Source: a virus. From it: DNA of 34,302 nt. Positions 18,634 to 26,966 of this stretch are shown here, one piece after another. Position 1 is the stretch's first letter. The number at the start of each line of letters is the position of its first letter. The notes under the pieces are model-generated. The model was given only the letters and a program-made list of their open reading frames with translations. It ran no database searches and had not been told where the DNA came from. The stretch spans positions 1-34,302 of IMG/VR virus record IMGVR_UViG_3300006176_000008. One strand, given 5' to 3'. A program made the translations under genes and the position numbers.

Positions 18634-20632
18634 TGGATCATCTAAGAAGGTGATCCAAAGAAACATAGAGACCGAAATACACGCGGGGAAGGATCCCAAG
18701 CAGGCTGCGGCTATTGCTTATGCAAAGGCGCGTGGAGATGATGCTGAGGTGAAAGCTGCTGGGATTTTATTCAGGAGTCCAGATGACAAGTTCCTATTTA
18801 TGCTCCGCTCTGATAAAGGAGATATGGGTGGATATTGGGGAATACCTGGCGGTAAATTAAAGGATGGCGAGACCGCTGAAATTGGTGCTGTTCGAGAGGC
18901 TGTTGAAGAAACAGGGTTCAATCCTGGAACTTTGGACGGTGAGCTATGCCGCTACGTCGCTGACAATGTGGATTTTACCACATTCGTCAAGGAGGTCGAT
19001 GATGAATTCCGATGCAAACTTGATGACGAACATACCTCTTATGGATGGTTCACAGCCGATGAAGCCCAGTCAATCAATCTCCATCCCGGCGTTGCTAAGG
19101 CGCTTCGTCGTCCTAGAATGGATGAGATGGAAATCTCCAAGTCGATGGCACATGAAGGATTAAGTTCTCCCCAGAGGGTTGAGAATGCTACCTTCTATGT
19201 TATGCGTGCGACAGGGACGGGGTTTTCGCATCGTCCCTCATTAGATGAATATGTCTACCGAGATCCACAAATTTGGTTGACTCCTGGTCTCGTAGAACGC
19301 ATGTCCGGAATACCTGTGATTTGGTGGCATCCGCCAGATGCCACTTTGAATAGTGAGGAGCATAGAAAACGGGTAGTTGGAACTACCGGTTACTCATGGA
19401 TTGAGGGAGATCAGATTAATGTTGTGGCACGGATTTATGACGATGAGGCCAATGAACGTTTAGCCGATCATACCTTATCTACGTCACCCACTGTGGTGTT
19501 TGGTGATCCAACCGAGAATACGACCTTAAAGCTTTCGGACGGATCCACTTTATTGATTGAAGGTAAACCCACGTATGTGGATCATTTAGCAGTTTGTAAA
19601 ACGGGTGTTTGGGACAAAGGCGGACCACCAGAAGGAATCCGAGCAGATATGGTTAGAGCGGATTCAACCGAAGAATCTGAGGGCGTTCCAGAGCGAATAC
19701 CCACAGGAGTGTCAACATCGAAAGGAGTCACGGATATGGCCGAAGAGAAAAAAGAAGAGAAGAAAGAGGACGCGGCGATCAAGGACGATGCGAAAAAGGA
19801 CGATGCTGCGAAGGCAGACACTCGTTCCGATTCCGAGAAGATTATGGACGCGGTAGGCGCTATTGCCAAGTCCTGCGACGCTCTTTCCAAGCGCATGGAT
19901 GCTTGGGAGGAGGAGAAGGAAGAGAAGAAAAAGGCTGACGCTACGGCAGCAGACGCCAAGAAAGACGATGCGAAAAAGGACGATGCGAAGAAGGACGACG
20001 GCGATCTTCACCTCCTTCACAAGAAGGATGATGACGCGAAGAAGGACGATGCGAAGAAGGACGACGCGAAGAAGGATGATGCTGCGGTGGCCGATGCTGC
20101 CAAAGCTGATGCCGCTCGCGCCGACGCAACCGCGGCGGAACTCGTAGCGACCAAGAAGCGCCTTGCTGAATTGGAAGCTGCATTGCCTCAGATCAAGGCG
20201 ATGATTCCAAAGCAGTTGTCCGATGAGGACTTCAACGCGATGGCAGAAATTCAATCCAAAGCGGATTCTGTTTATCAAGGCTTCAATAAAAAGGCCTCAC
20301 GTCCGCTCGACGGCGAAACCAAGCTCAACTATCGCCGCCGTCTTGCCAACGGGTTGAAGGAATTCAGCGCCGATATCAAGGACGCCGACCTCTCTATCAT
20401 TCCCGAGGGCGCCTTCTTCGATAGCATCGAGCGGCGTATATATGCCGATGCTACCGAAGCCTCTATGCATCCTCAGGATCTGGAGGACAACGAAATCCGT
20501 GCCGTCTCCAAGCGGGACGAAGCGGGTCGCAACATCACCACCTTCCATGGCAAAAAGACGTTTATCCACCAGATGGCTCGTCCCCGTCAGGTCGTGAGTC
20601 GCCTTGGAGTGCCCCACCGCAACCAGCACTGA
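18620..20632 (+). CDS. Nudix - DUF2213 head protease - scaffold fusion protein (670 aa)
   Basis: Residues 1-40 hold a short phage motif (SSKKVIQRNIETEI, KDPKQAAAIAYAKARG). Residues about 45-165 form a Nudix domain with a complete box at 78-100 (GKLKDGE, REAVEETGF; all catalytic Glu residues present), which would hydrolyse nucleoside diphosphate-linked substrates. Residues about 180-345 match DUF2213, a head maturation protease-type domain (GIPVIWWHPPD, SPTVVFGDP, YVDHLAVCKTGVWDKGGPPEG). The remainder is a highly charged scaffold-like part with DDAKK repeats (about 390-490) and a compact C-terminal end. GTG 18620 follows GGAG. The protein would act inside the assembling prohead. An internal start at 19736 probably also makes the scaffold alone. 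Confidence 0.85.
   Translation: MPLRSGSSKKVIQRNIETEIHAGKDPKQAAAIAYAKARGDDAEVKAAGILFRSPDDKFLFMLRSDKGDMGGYWGIPGGKLKDGETAEIGAVREAVEETGFNPGTLDGELCRYVADNVDFTTFVKEVDDEFRCKLDDEHTSYGWFTADEAQSINLHPGVAKALRRPRMDEMEISKSMAHEGLSSPQRVENATFYVMRATGTGFSHRPSLDEYVYRDPQIWLTPGLVERMSGIPVIWWHPPDATLNSEEHRKRVVGTTGYSWIEGDQINVVARIYDDEANERLADHTLSTSPTVVFGDPTENTTLKLSDGSTLLIEGKPTYVDHLAVCKTGVWDKGGPPEGIRADMVRADSTEESEGVPERIPTGVSTSKGVTDMAEEKKEEKKEDAAIKDDAKKDDAAKADTRSDSEKIMDAVGAIAKSCDALSKRMDAWEEEKEEKKKADATAADAKKDDAKKDDAKKDDGDLHLLHKKDDDAKKDDAKKDDAKKDDAAVADAAKADAARADATAAELVATKKRLAELEAALPQIKAMIPKQLSDEDFNAMAEIQSKADSVYQGFNKKASRPLDGETKLNYRRRLANGLKEFSADIKDADLSIIPEGAFFDSIERRIYADATEASMHPQDLEDNEIRAVSKRDEAGRNITTFHGKKTFIHQMARPRQVVSRLGVPHRNQH
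19736..20632 (+). CDS. Nested in-frame scaffold protein (298 aa)
   Basis: Within the protease gene, AAAGGAG (19721-19727) stands 8 nt before an in-frame ATG at 19736 that opens MAEEKKEEKK. From this Met (residue 373 of the full protein) to the end only the scaffold part is made. This matches the long-known arrangement of lambda C and Nu3, in which the scaffold is translated from inside the protease gene. The product is Lys/Asp/Ala-rich with a predicted long helix and a globular C-terminus (SFYQGF- and YADATEASMH-like segments). Separate expression is inferred from the ribosome binding site. Confidence 0.7.
   Translation: MAEEKKEEKKEDAAIKDDAKKDDAAKADTRSDSEKIMDAVGAIAKSCDALSKRMDAWEEEKEEKKKADATAADAKKDDAKKDDAKKDDGDLHLLHKKDDDAKKDDAKKDDAKKDDAAVADAAKADAARADATAAELVATKKRLAELEAALPQIKAMIPKQLSDEDFNAMAEIQSKADSVYQGFNKKASRPLDGETKLNYRRRLANGLKEFSADIKDADLSIIPEGAFFDSIERRIYADATEASMHPQDLEDNEIRAVSKRDEAGRNITTFHGKKTFIHQMARPRQVVSRLGVPHRNQH
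19952..20080 (+). repeat. Repeats encoding DDAKK units in the scaffold
   Basis: Units of the form GACGATGCGAAGAAG recur in tandem, giving AKKDDAKKDD. The array is split by a short insertion (20001-20021) encoding GDLHLLH. The repeats explain the highly charged helix and are a likely place for copy-number variation. Confidence 0.8.
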
Positions 20633-20638
20633 TCCCAC

Positions 20639-20662
20639 CACGTTCGCATAAATGCGAACGTG
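20639..20662 (+). other. Intergenic hairpin after the scaffold gene
   Basis: CACGTTCGCA (20639-20648) and TGCGAACGTG (20653-20662) form a perfect 10-bp stem with loop TAAA, seven bases after the stop codon. No T-run follows. It may be an mRNA processing or stabilising element, separating the scaffold message from the abundant shell-protein message. Confidence 0.55.
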
Positions 20663-20692
20663 TCGGTCATTTAAATTAGGAAAGGCAAAGCG

Positions 20693-21289
20693 ATGACTAT
20701 CCCTTTTAATCCCAACGTTGTCACCAATGCTGGCGGTGGGTTCGTTCTTGAATCCACAGGCTATATCGCAGGGTTTGCTCTCGATGACCCCCATATTCGG
20801 AACTCATTGAGAGGCGGACCTCTTGGCCCTGCTGAAACGCTTCCCATGTGGGGCGGCATTCCTGTCGTCGTATCGATCCCGCCGCCTACTCCTGACAGCC
20901 AGGATAGTCTTGGCAATGTCATTACGCGAGCGGCGTCGGCTGCAACAATCTTGGGATGGTCGGTCTTCAATCAAGACCATTCCATGATCAGTTCGACCTC
21001 ATCTCCTGTGCCTCAGGCGGCGCCTGGAATGATGGTTGCTTACTATCTTATCGGTAGCGGCGCCCGAATTGTTCTACCCTGCGATCCTGCTCTCGCAAGT
21101 CTTGTAGGATCGCCAATCAGTGCCGCGGTTGCTTGGGACTTTGCCAACAACCAGTTGATTGCTGGTACTGGTCTCGGTGTTGAAATCCTGCACTTCAATA
21201 TCGGGAACAGCATGGTTCCAGTTTATACTTCGGCAACCGGAGCATTGACCTGGAATCGCCAGGGTAGTGTCGCCGTCGTCAAAATCTAA
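20693..21289 (+). CDS. Putative capsid decoration/cement protein (198 aa)
   Basis: A 198-residue Gly/Ala/Ser/Pro-rich, beta-rich protein without Cys pairs or membrane segments, placed between scaffold and major capsid gene. It has an internal segment ATILGWSVFNQDHSMI, and ends with AAVAWDFANNQLIAGTGLG and VYTSATGALTWNRQGSVAVVKI. Genes in this position usually encode a capsid cement or decoration protein (DUF2190/gp24-like). The similarity is one of place and composition, so the function is inferred. AGGAAAGG precedes ATG 20693. Confidence 0.65.
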   Translation: MTIPFNPNVVTNAGGGFVLESTGYIAGFALDDPHIRNSLRGGPLGPAETLPMWGGIPVVVSIPPPTPDSQDSLGNVITRAASAATILGWSVFNQDHSMISSTSSPVPQAAPGMMVAYYLIGSGARIVLPCDPALASLVGSPISAAVAWDFANNQLIAGTGLGVEILHFNIGNSMVPVYTSATGALTWNRQGSVAVVKI

Positions 21290-21347
21290 GAAGGACCCAA
21301 ACTCAGGAACACGCCGGCATAACCGGCTCACGTAAAGGAGAACTTCA

Positions 21348-22370
21348 ATGCCAGTTATTAGTCCGGCTTTTATTCAGGCTCATCCCTCGTTTGTCGAGCC
21401 TGGAATTATCCTCCAGTATTCACAGGCATCCAATGCCTTCGATCTGCTTCCCTCGGGTGGTCCGATGCCGAAGCTGGGAGAGGGCGATCTGTGGGTCTAT
21501 GCGAAGAGAGCCGATATTCGCACGAAGGTTGCGGCGGGTCAATCCGCTTACAACCAACTTCCCTCTGTCGAGATTGCCATGTCGCAAATCTCGATTCCAA
21601 CCTATTTGCTTCGGGTAAGAGGCGAATTTGATCACCATGATACGGCTGCTCTCGCTCGCTGGGGGATGCCGATGATGGAGGCTCAACGCCTCGGAATGCG
21701 TCAAGGCCATTTCCAACTCGCTCGCAACGGGTTGCTCTATGGCTTCAACCCCCAGAATGGTGAGGGGTTGCTCAATACGAACGGCGCCACAGCGACCACA
21801 TTGCCGCCAGATTCCAATGGCAATACCACAATGGTCACTTACGATAACGGTGAGCTTGCGGTTTTCTTTCTTACCATTATGGCGGCGATTAAGACCCGAA
21901 CATATCAATTCGGTATTGGTCGAAAATTTACCATCATTGGCCCACAGCGCGATTTGGGCATGATGGAGATGGTGAACATCGTTCAGCTGGTTCAGTTCCA
22001 ACGTACAGGCGCCGGCTCTGCAACCTCTGCAGGGATGGTGAAGGCCGTTATGGAAATGAACGGCGACACCATTGATTGGGGATATGACGATACCCTGATC
22101 GGCAAGGGACAGGGCGGCACTGACGCCATTGTCTTTGTTATGACAGAGGTCGAGAAGCCTACCTCGTCGAAGTGGAATACGAATATCTGGGCAACGATCG
22201 CTCCTGGCCTCGAGGCCTGCACCGCGATGTATTGCGACAAAGCGGCGCCGACTGAGATTCCAACTCCGCTTCCTGGTGGTGCAACTGACATTTTGTCGGA
22301 GTTCAGGATCTCGCCTGGCTGGGGCATTCGTCCCGAAGCCATTACAATCCTGAGCGTTCAGAACTCGTAA
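21348..22370 (+). CDS. Major capsid protein, DUF2184-like (340 aa)
   Basis: The sequence fits the DUF2184 capsid family that accompanies DUF1073 portals and DUF2213 proteases. An N-arm is followed by an E-loop-like segment (WVYAKRADIRTKVAAGQSAY, SISIPTYLLRVRGEFD-type strand). A spine-helix region MEAQRLGMRQGHFQLARNGLLYG, a P-domain and A-domain follow (GRKFTIIGPQRDLGMM). The C-terminus is GWGIRPEAITILS. The GC content and codon use are noticeably higher than in the tail genes, as expected for a highly expressed product. AAGGAG lies before ATG 21348. The fold is inferred to be HK97-like. Confidence 0.88.
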   Translation: MPVISPAFIQAHPSFVEPGIILQYSQASNAFDLLPSGGPMPKLGEGDLWVYAKRADIRTKVAAGQSAYNQLPSVEIAMSQISIPTYLLRVRGEFDHHDTAALARWGMPMMEAQRLGMRQGHFQLARNGLLYGFNPQNGEGLLNTNGATATTLPPDSNGNTTMVTYDNGELAVFFLTIMAAIKTRTYQFGIGRKFTIIGPQRDLGMMEMVNIVQLVQFQRTGAGSATSAGMVKAVMEMNGDTIDWGYDDTLIGKGQGGTDAIVFVMTEVEKPTSSKWNTNIWATIAPGLEACTAMYCDKAAPTEIPTPLPGGATDILSEFRISPGWGIRPEAITILSVQNS

Positions 22371-22405
22371 TTCCGCACGGGGCCTCCTCAAGACTTGGGC
22401 GGATA

Positions 22406-22460
22406 GGGCAGTCTAGTATAGGTTAAGGGTGCCTCCCACCTTCACCATGCTAGGCTGCCC
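22406..22460 (+). other. Large stem-loop after the major capsid gene
   Basis: GGGCAGTCTAG (22406-22416) pairs with CTAGGCTGCCC (22450-22460) with one G-T wobble. Inside, GGTG and CACC can pair again. No T-run follows. A weak promoter-like pair (TTGGGC, then TATAGG 16 nt later) overlaps its left arm. It probably stabilises the capsid mRNA or attenuates transcription into the neck genes. Confidence 0.5.
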
Positions 22461-22481
22461 GCATCATAAAAAGGGAGAATT

Positions 22482-23021
22482 ATGATGGCAAATATGTACG
22501 TGGCAAATGCCATGAAACAAAACTACACGTTCCTTTATCGGGCATCAGGACGAGCAACTCCAACGGCTCAAGAGATTCCGATTGGAACTCAGATCAAAAT
22601 ATCGGGTGATTTGACGCCGGATGATATTGAGGGTATCATCCTTCAGCATGAACCTTATGGGTTTATGAAAGCGGAAGACTTTGATAAGCCCAGTTTTGGT
22701 GGAGTTATTTATTGTGTTGGAACTCCTATATCCGAAGCTAAGATAAAAAAGGCTATTGAAAAATACCAAGAATTGGTGGATGACAGAGGCAAAGTCATTC
22801 GGAAGGATAGCGCAGTCGCTGCCTCCAATACAATCGAGAAGGAGATCATTGGCGAGGATAACAACGCCATGCGACTTACCAATTTGGAAATGTCTGTCGA
22901 GGAGGATCCTCCAAAAGAGGGATCACGAGAAGGGCATCCAGACCTGTTCTCAGAAGGCATTCAGGTCCTTCGAGTTCCTCCAACTGAGGGCTCGAATGTA
23001 AGAGGGTTGAGGAGTCGGTAG
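22482..23021 (+). CDS. Hypothetical head/neck-region protein (179 aa)
   Basis: The first 100 residues form a small mixed domain (FLYRASGRATPTAQEIPIGT, GDLTPDDIEGIILQHEPYGF); a charged acidic tail follows (from about residue 100). I do not recognise the family; the position directly after the major capsid suggests a head or neck accessory. GGGAG stands seven bases before the second of two consecutive ATG codons (22485), so the product may be one residue shorter. The stop overlaps the next start by one base. Confidence 0.6.
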   Translation: MMANMYVANAMKQNYTFLYRASGRATPTAQEIPIGTQIKISGDLTPDDIEGIILQHEPYGFMKAEDFDKPSFGGVIYCVGTPISEAKIKKAIEKYQELVDDRGKVIRKDSAVAASNTIEKEIIGEDNNAMRLTNLEMSVEEDPPKEGSREGHPDLFSEGIQVLRVPPTEGSNVRGLRSR

Positions 23022-23497
23022 TGACTGACGATCCAACATTCACAGGATATCAGACGTTCCTGACTAATATCGTAGGTGTTCCTGCGGATCAGATACCTGT
23101 GGATGTTGATCCCAATGCTGTCCAATTCTCTTACGATTTCTCCTTAAACATGGCTTATTGGGGATTGATGTTGGTCCCCTCTCAAGTCACTTCTGCCTCT
23201 ATTTATGCGACCGCTGTCTATTCTTTAGGGGCAGATACCCTCATCAACTATGCTCCTGACATACCAACTGCTGGAGATCCAACCTATTGGTCTGATCTTC
23301 GTGCCACCTTTAATATCAACAATTTTGTTGGAGGAGTGATTAATTTCTCCTCCGACCAGAGCACGTCTCAAGGTATTGCAGTTTCGGATTTCTTGAAGAA
23401 TTTGACCTTAGCTGATCTCCAGAATTTAAAAACGCCTTGGGGTCGAATGTATCTATCCCTCGCACAGAACATTGGCACACTGTGGGGGATATCATAA
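23021..23497 (+). CDS. Probable neck/head-completion protein, DUF4054-like (158 aa)
   Basis: Mostly helical 158 residues with VQFSYDFSLNMAYWGLMLVP, ASIYATAVYSLGADTLINYA and a C-terminal TPWGRMYLSLAQNIGTLWGIS. The ending resembles that of DUF4054-type head completion proteins, and the gene stands between capsid and tail genes where adaptor proteins are found. GAGGAG lies six bases before GTG 23021. The role is inferred from position and shape. Confidence 0.6.
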   Translation: MTDDPTFTGYQTFLTNIVGVPADQIPVDVDPNAVQFSYDFSLNMAYWGLMLVPSQVTSASIYATAVYSLGADTLINYAPDIPTAGDPTYWSDLRATFNINNFVGGVINFSSDQSTSQGIAVSDFLKNLTLADLQNLKTPWGRMYLSLAQNIGTLWGIS

Positions 23498-24003
23498 TGG
23501 CAGACTCCATTTCCCTGAAAATGGGCTTTATCAATACCCCTTATACTGCGGAATCGATTGCTCGCCCAGCAACCGCCGCAAGAGCGGAATCTCGGCGTCA
23601 GCGTCGCCGCAGTTTTTCTAAAACCATAACGGCGGAAGATGTTGCTGCGATCCTTGAAGCCAAATATCAAGTCTTGGATGAATTTACCAAGCTTCATGCA
23701 GCGGAGATCCAACTTGCTATCCTAAGTCAATTTGAAAGGGTGGCAGGAGACGTTACGTCGGGTGCCCGACGAAGTTCTAATCTGGGTAATTTACTCAAGC
23801 CTGCGACCAAAGAAATAGAGGCTATGTTCAAAAAGTTTCTGGATACGGAAGAGATGAATGGTCGTGTTCCTGGTGTTCCAACGAAGGCTGCTTTGACTGG
23901 GGTGCGTCATGGTCGAGGCTCGAAAACGATGCAAGGGACTCCTCGACCCTCATTCATTGATACAGGCATATATCGAGCTTCCTTTAGAGCGTGGGTGGAT
24001 TAA
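23497..24003 (+). CDS. Probable neck/tail-completion protein, HK97 gp10-like in shape (168 aa)
   Basis: An N-terminal helical, basic segment (RRQRRRSFSKTITAEDVAAI) is followed by a long amphipathic region and a short basic C-terminus ending RPSFIDTGIYRASFRAWVD. This ending matches in form the IDTGxLxxS pattern of HK97-gp10-type proteins. ATG 23497 overlaps the previous stop (TAATG); a longer reading begins inside the previous gene. The gene lies between the neck gene and the sheath. A head-tail joining function is inferred. Confidence 0.55.
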   Translation: MADSISLKMGFINTPYTAESIARPATAARAESRRQRRRSFSKTITAEDVAAILEAKYQVLDEFTKLHAAEIQLAILSQFERVAGDVTSGARRSSNLGNLLKPATKEIEAMFKKFLDTEEMNGRVPGVPTKAALTGVRHGRGSKTMQGTPRPSFIDTGIYRASFRAWVD

Positions 24004-25035
24004 ATGACCACAATTGGAGAAGCCGCCGCTACTGCTAAAACACCTCTCGCTTCGAGCCTCGCAGCGGGTGTTAATAATATATCCTATAATCAGACGATTA
24101 CTTTTACCCTATATCAGAAAAAAATTCTTCCAGCTGATGGGTTCGTTTTTTGGATCAATGGAAATTTGATTACTCCCACACCGATTGATTCCGCTACCGT
24201 GAACATTCAAGGATCGCTTCACTACTCCACCGAAGTTGGGCAACATGAGGATGCTACCGTCTCTTATAATACCATTGTCTTTACCTCATTATCGGAAGTT
24301 GATATCTTTCAGGATATTGATCCCCAGACTATATATCTGGCGGATTTTGAGGGAATTCGGTTTTCTTTTAGTAGTAGAGGTAAGTTTTACGAACAAGCCG
24401 GATTGTATCATTATATGGGCACTGCCGTATCGTCGGTTATGGAAACCCAGATTATTGATACTCAGGCGGACCTCGATGCGCTGGAGCCAATAGTTTCAAA
24501 TTCCCTTCCTATTTGGCTCGCGATGCCGTCTTATGTGCCTCCATATCCTGGGTTTACATGTCCGATTCCTTTGTACCCATCGTTCTTGGTACCTGATAAT
24601 GAGCCGCCCCCCTATGGTGCTGTTCATATTGAGGATACCCGTTCATTGGTGGATGCAGCGTCCTTTGGACCAACATTAACCAGCGAACAATTGGCAGCCG
24701 AGACTGTTCGGATAACAACATATGGTGTGAACAATGACACCATAATAACTTTCCTTAATTTTGTTCTCCAGTATTCATATGATTGGAATTTTATCGGAAT
24801 GATGAATATGCCAATCATCGTGGATGAGAAAAGAACTCAACCTGAACTCAGGGTTATTGCCCAAAAGAAGGTGATCGAGTTCAAGGTTTCTTATCTTCAA
24901 ACGAGTGTCCGAAATGTGGCTCGTCAGTTCATAAAAGGATTTGTGGTTCAGAATGAGGCTAAGATAGAGCCTCCATACATCAGTGGCAATGTCATAGCCC
25001 CCAGAACCCGTACAACGGTAGGAGCAGGAACATGA
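24004..25035 (+). CDS. Conserved structural protein of unknown function (343 aa)
   Basis: A beta-rich protein (FTLYQKKILPADGFVFWINGN, VNIQGSLHYSTEVGQHEDAT and so on) with a Pro-rich centre (about residues 170-205) and a C-terminal part ending VRNVARQFIKGFVVQNE. I do not recognise it by name. Placed between neck and sheath genes, it could be the tail terminator or a neck fibre-like subunit; both are guesses. It is immediately adjacent to the previous stop and ends as ATGA with the sheath gene. Confidence 0.65.
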   Translation: MTTIGEAAATAKTPLASSLAAGVNNISYNQTITFTLYQKKILPADGFVFWINGNLITPTPIDSATVNIQGSLHYSTEVGQHEDATVSYNTIVFTSLSEVDIFQDIDPQTIYLADFEGIRFSFSSRGKFYEQAGLYHYMGTAVSSVMETQIIDTQADLDALEPIVSNSLPIWLAMPSYVPPYPGFTCPIPLYPSFLVPDNEPPPYGAVHIEDTRSLVDAASFGPTLTSEQLAAETVRITTYGVNNDTIITFLNFVLQYSYDWNFIGMMNMPIIVDEKRTQPELRVIAQKKVIEFKVSYLQTSVRNVARQFIKGFVVQNEAKIEPPYISGNVIAPRTRTTVGAGT

Positions 25036-26477
25036 GTGTTTACCAAGATCCCAACGCTATCGTCACCGTACAAGTCACAACCATTCTTGCACCTGCTCCT
25101 CAGAACTTTCAGCAGTCTGGGGTGCTGGTGTCGTTTGGTGGTTCAACAATTGAGCCCAATACGGTATCATTGTTGACCCAGTTTGCTGATTTGAAGCCCC
25201 TTCTTCAACCTTCTGGTTCTATTACCAGTATTGCATGGGCAACAGGGGTCGCTACAGTCACGACCACTAATCCTTTGCCTGTCAACATCACGACAGGTTC
25301 TGTTGTTCAAATGGTGATCACAGGGGCTGTTCCCACTGTCTATAATGGTGCTTTCACTTGCACTGTCACAGGACCCAATGAGTTTACCTATCCGCTGACT
25401 GCTGATCCAGGAGGTCCTGCAGCAATAGGTTCATACCAATTATATTCTTCTTCCCAACTCAATGCTCAGGCATCCACTTTCTTTCGACAAGGAAGTGGGA
25501 CTACTGTCCGTGTTCTGGAGTTGGGTTATCAACCGCTATTTGCGGGTGAGATTTCAGCTATGGAAAATTGGCTCAATCTCAATCCGCTATCGTACTATGG
25601 ATATTTGATGCCTGACTATTGGGGCTTGGTTGCGAATATTCCTGCTACCTTAACCCTATATGAGCAGTTTGAAAATCCAGAAGCTATGACTTATTTCTGG
25701 GTCACAATTGAACTCGCGGCAGTTGGATTGATTCCAAATACCGTGAAGTCCGTTGTCCAGATGATCGAAGCTCCCAGTGTTCAAGCTGCAAGAAATGCCG
25801 CGAATCCTGGAAACTACGCCGAGTTTACTTTGGCGTCTATGTTCTTCTGGGCAATGCAATACCAAGCAACCTCAGTGACCCCAGTGTCGCCGATGTGCTT
25901 CAAATATGTCTATGGTGTTACAGCATACCCCTCACAGGGTAATGGACCTCGCCTTGTTTCCTTCAAGACCAATTTTGTTAATTACATCCAGACTGGAGCG
26001 GAGGGTGGCATCGCGTTCACCAACGTCTATCAGGGTGTGACAGCGGATGGTATGGACTACTTCAATTGGTGGTGGACTATCGATTGGGTCCAACTTCAGG
26101 TCAACATTGACCTAACCAATGCTATCATTAATGGTAGCAATAATCCGCTTGCTCCTTTGTACTACAACCAGCCAGGTATCAACTATCTGGAATCTGTGCT
26201 TGCAGGCACGATGACAAAAGCAGGTGGATTTGGTCTTGTGAACGGTTTGGTGGTTCAGACCGAACTAACCTCACAACAGTTGCAAGCCCAGATCAGCGCA
26301 GGGGCTTACACAGGTCAATGCAACGTGAATGCGGTTCCATTCATCCCCTACTCTCAACAAAACCCCAGTCACTACGGAGAGGGTGAATACGATGGACTAT
26401 CGACCTTGTTCATCCCCTCTCGAGGGTTCGTCCACATTCTCGTGGTCGTTGTGGCCACAGATATTGTGACACTGTGA
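25032..26477 (+). CDS. Contractile tail sheath protein, DUF3383-like (481 aa)
   Basis: The order and motifs match the DUF3383 tail-sheath family: N-terminal VTVQVTTILAPAPQNFQQSG, ATFFRQGSGTTVRVLELG, a central domain and the C-terminal subdomain with VNIDLTNAI and GFVHILVVVVAT. An inserted beta-rich, Ig-like or BIG-like module is seen at about residues 63-140 (TTNPLPVNITTGSVVQMVI, YNGAFTCTVTGPNEFTYPL). ATG 25032 overlaps the previous stop. The sheath contracts around the tube during injection. Confidence 0.88.
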   Translation: MSVYQDPNAIVTVQVTTILAPAPQNFQQSGVLVSFGGSTIEPNTVSLLTQFADLKPLLQPSGSITSIAWATGVATVTTTNPLPVNITTGSVVQMVITGAVPTVYNGAFTCTVTGPNEFTYPLTADPGGPAAIGSYQLYSSSQLNAQASTFFRQGSGTTVRVLELGYQPLFAGEISAMENWLNLNPLSYYGYLMPDYWGLVANIPATLTLYEQFENPEAMTYFWVTIELAAVGLIPNTVKSVVQMIEAPSVQAARNAANPGNYAEFTLASMFFWAMQYQATSVTPVSPMCFKYVYGVTAYPSQGNGPRLVSFKTNFVNYIQTGAEGGIAFTNVYQGVTADGMDYFNWWWTIDWVQLQVNIDLTNAIINGSNNPLAPLYYNQPGINYLESVLAGTMTKAGGFGLVNGLVVQTELTSQQLQAQISAGAYTGQCNVNAVPFIPYSQQNPSHYGEGEYDGLSTLFIPSRGFVHILVVVVATDIVTL

Positions 26478-26502
26478 CCTGAACGATAAAGGAGTTTAAA
26501 CA

Positions 26503-26946
26503 ATGCCTACAAGCCCGCTGGTAGATCAAGGTTCGTTGAACCGCATTCGTGCGAGTGTGGTTTGGCCGGACAATCCTCAACTCAACCTTACCTCTGGCTA
26601 TCTTGCAAAAGAGGGTCTGAGGCTCGCATTGGAAGGTAATGCGTCCGATTATCTTCCGACGATGACAGGGGCAGTCCCTTCGCCTGCACCCTATCAGATT
26701 GTGACCTTGACAATGGCTCTTGTCAAGTCACAGCCTTTGGCTGCCGTATATAAGGCACAATTCGAGAGTAACTGTGTTGTGGGAGACGCCACTGTTCGTC
26801 CTGATTCCACAACACTGGGGCTCTATAGCCTGAACAATCTGGTCCTTGAAAGCGTCCGTGAAATGTCATTCGCTGGCGAGGATCCCTCTTGGGTTGTTAC
26901 GGCGAAAGGTTACTACCTGGTCAATTCGTTCCTGTTCAATACCTAA
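26503..26946 (+). CDS. Tail tube protein, DUF3277-like (147 aa)
   Basis: Length, position directly after the sheath, and motifs (SLNRIRASVVWPDNPQLNLT, GYLAKEGLRLALEGNASDYL, GAVPSPAPYQIVTLTMAL, ALVKSQPLAAVYKAQFESN, then GLYSLNNLVLESVREMSFAG) fit the DUF3277 tube family. Hexamer rings stack to form the tube that carries DNA. AGGAG precedes ATG 26503 at suitable spacing. Confidence 0.85.
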   Translation: MPTSPLVDQGSLNRIRASVVWPDNPQLNLTSGYLAKEGLRLALEGNASDYLPTMTGAVPSPAPYQIVTLTMALVKSQPLAAVYKAQFESNCVVGDATVRPDSTTLGLYSLNNLVLESVREMSFAGEDPSWVVTAKGYYLVNSFLFNT

Positions 26947-26966
26947 GCCATCACTGGGAGGTGATC

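Noticed and set aside
19582-20278. Minus-strand Ser/Ala- and Leu/Arg-rich frames opposite the scaffold
   Set aside because: They are complements of the GAC/AAG repeats and lack starts with ribosome binding sites.
21406-22391. Long minus-strand open frame opposite the capsid gene
   Set aside because: It is the antisense of a well-supported capsid gene and has no family features; long antisense frames are usual opposite GC-rich highly expressed genes.
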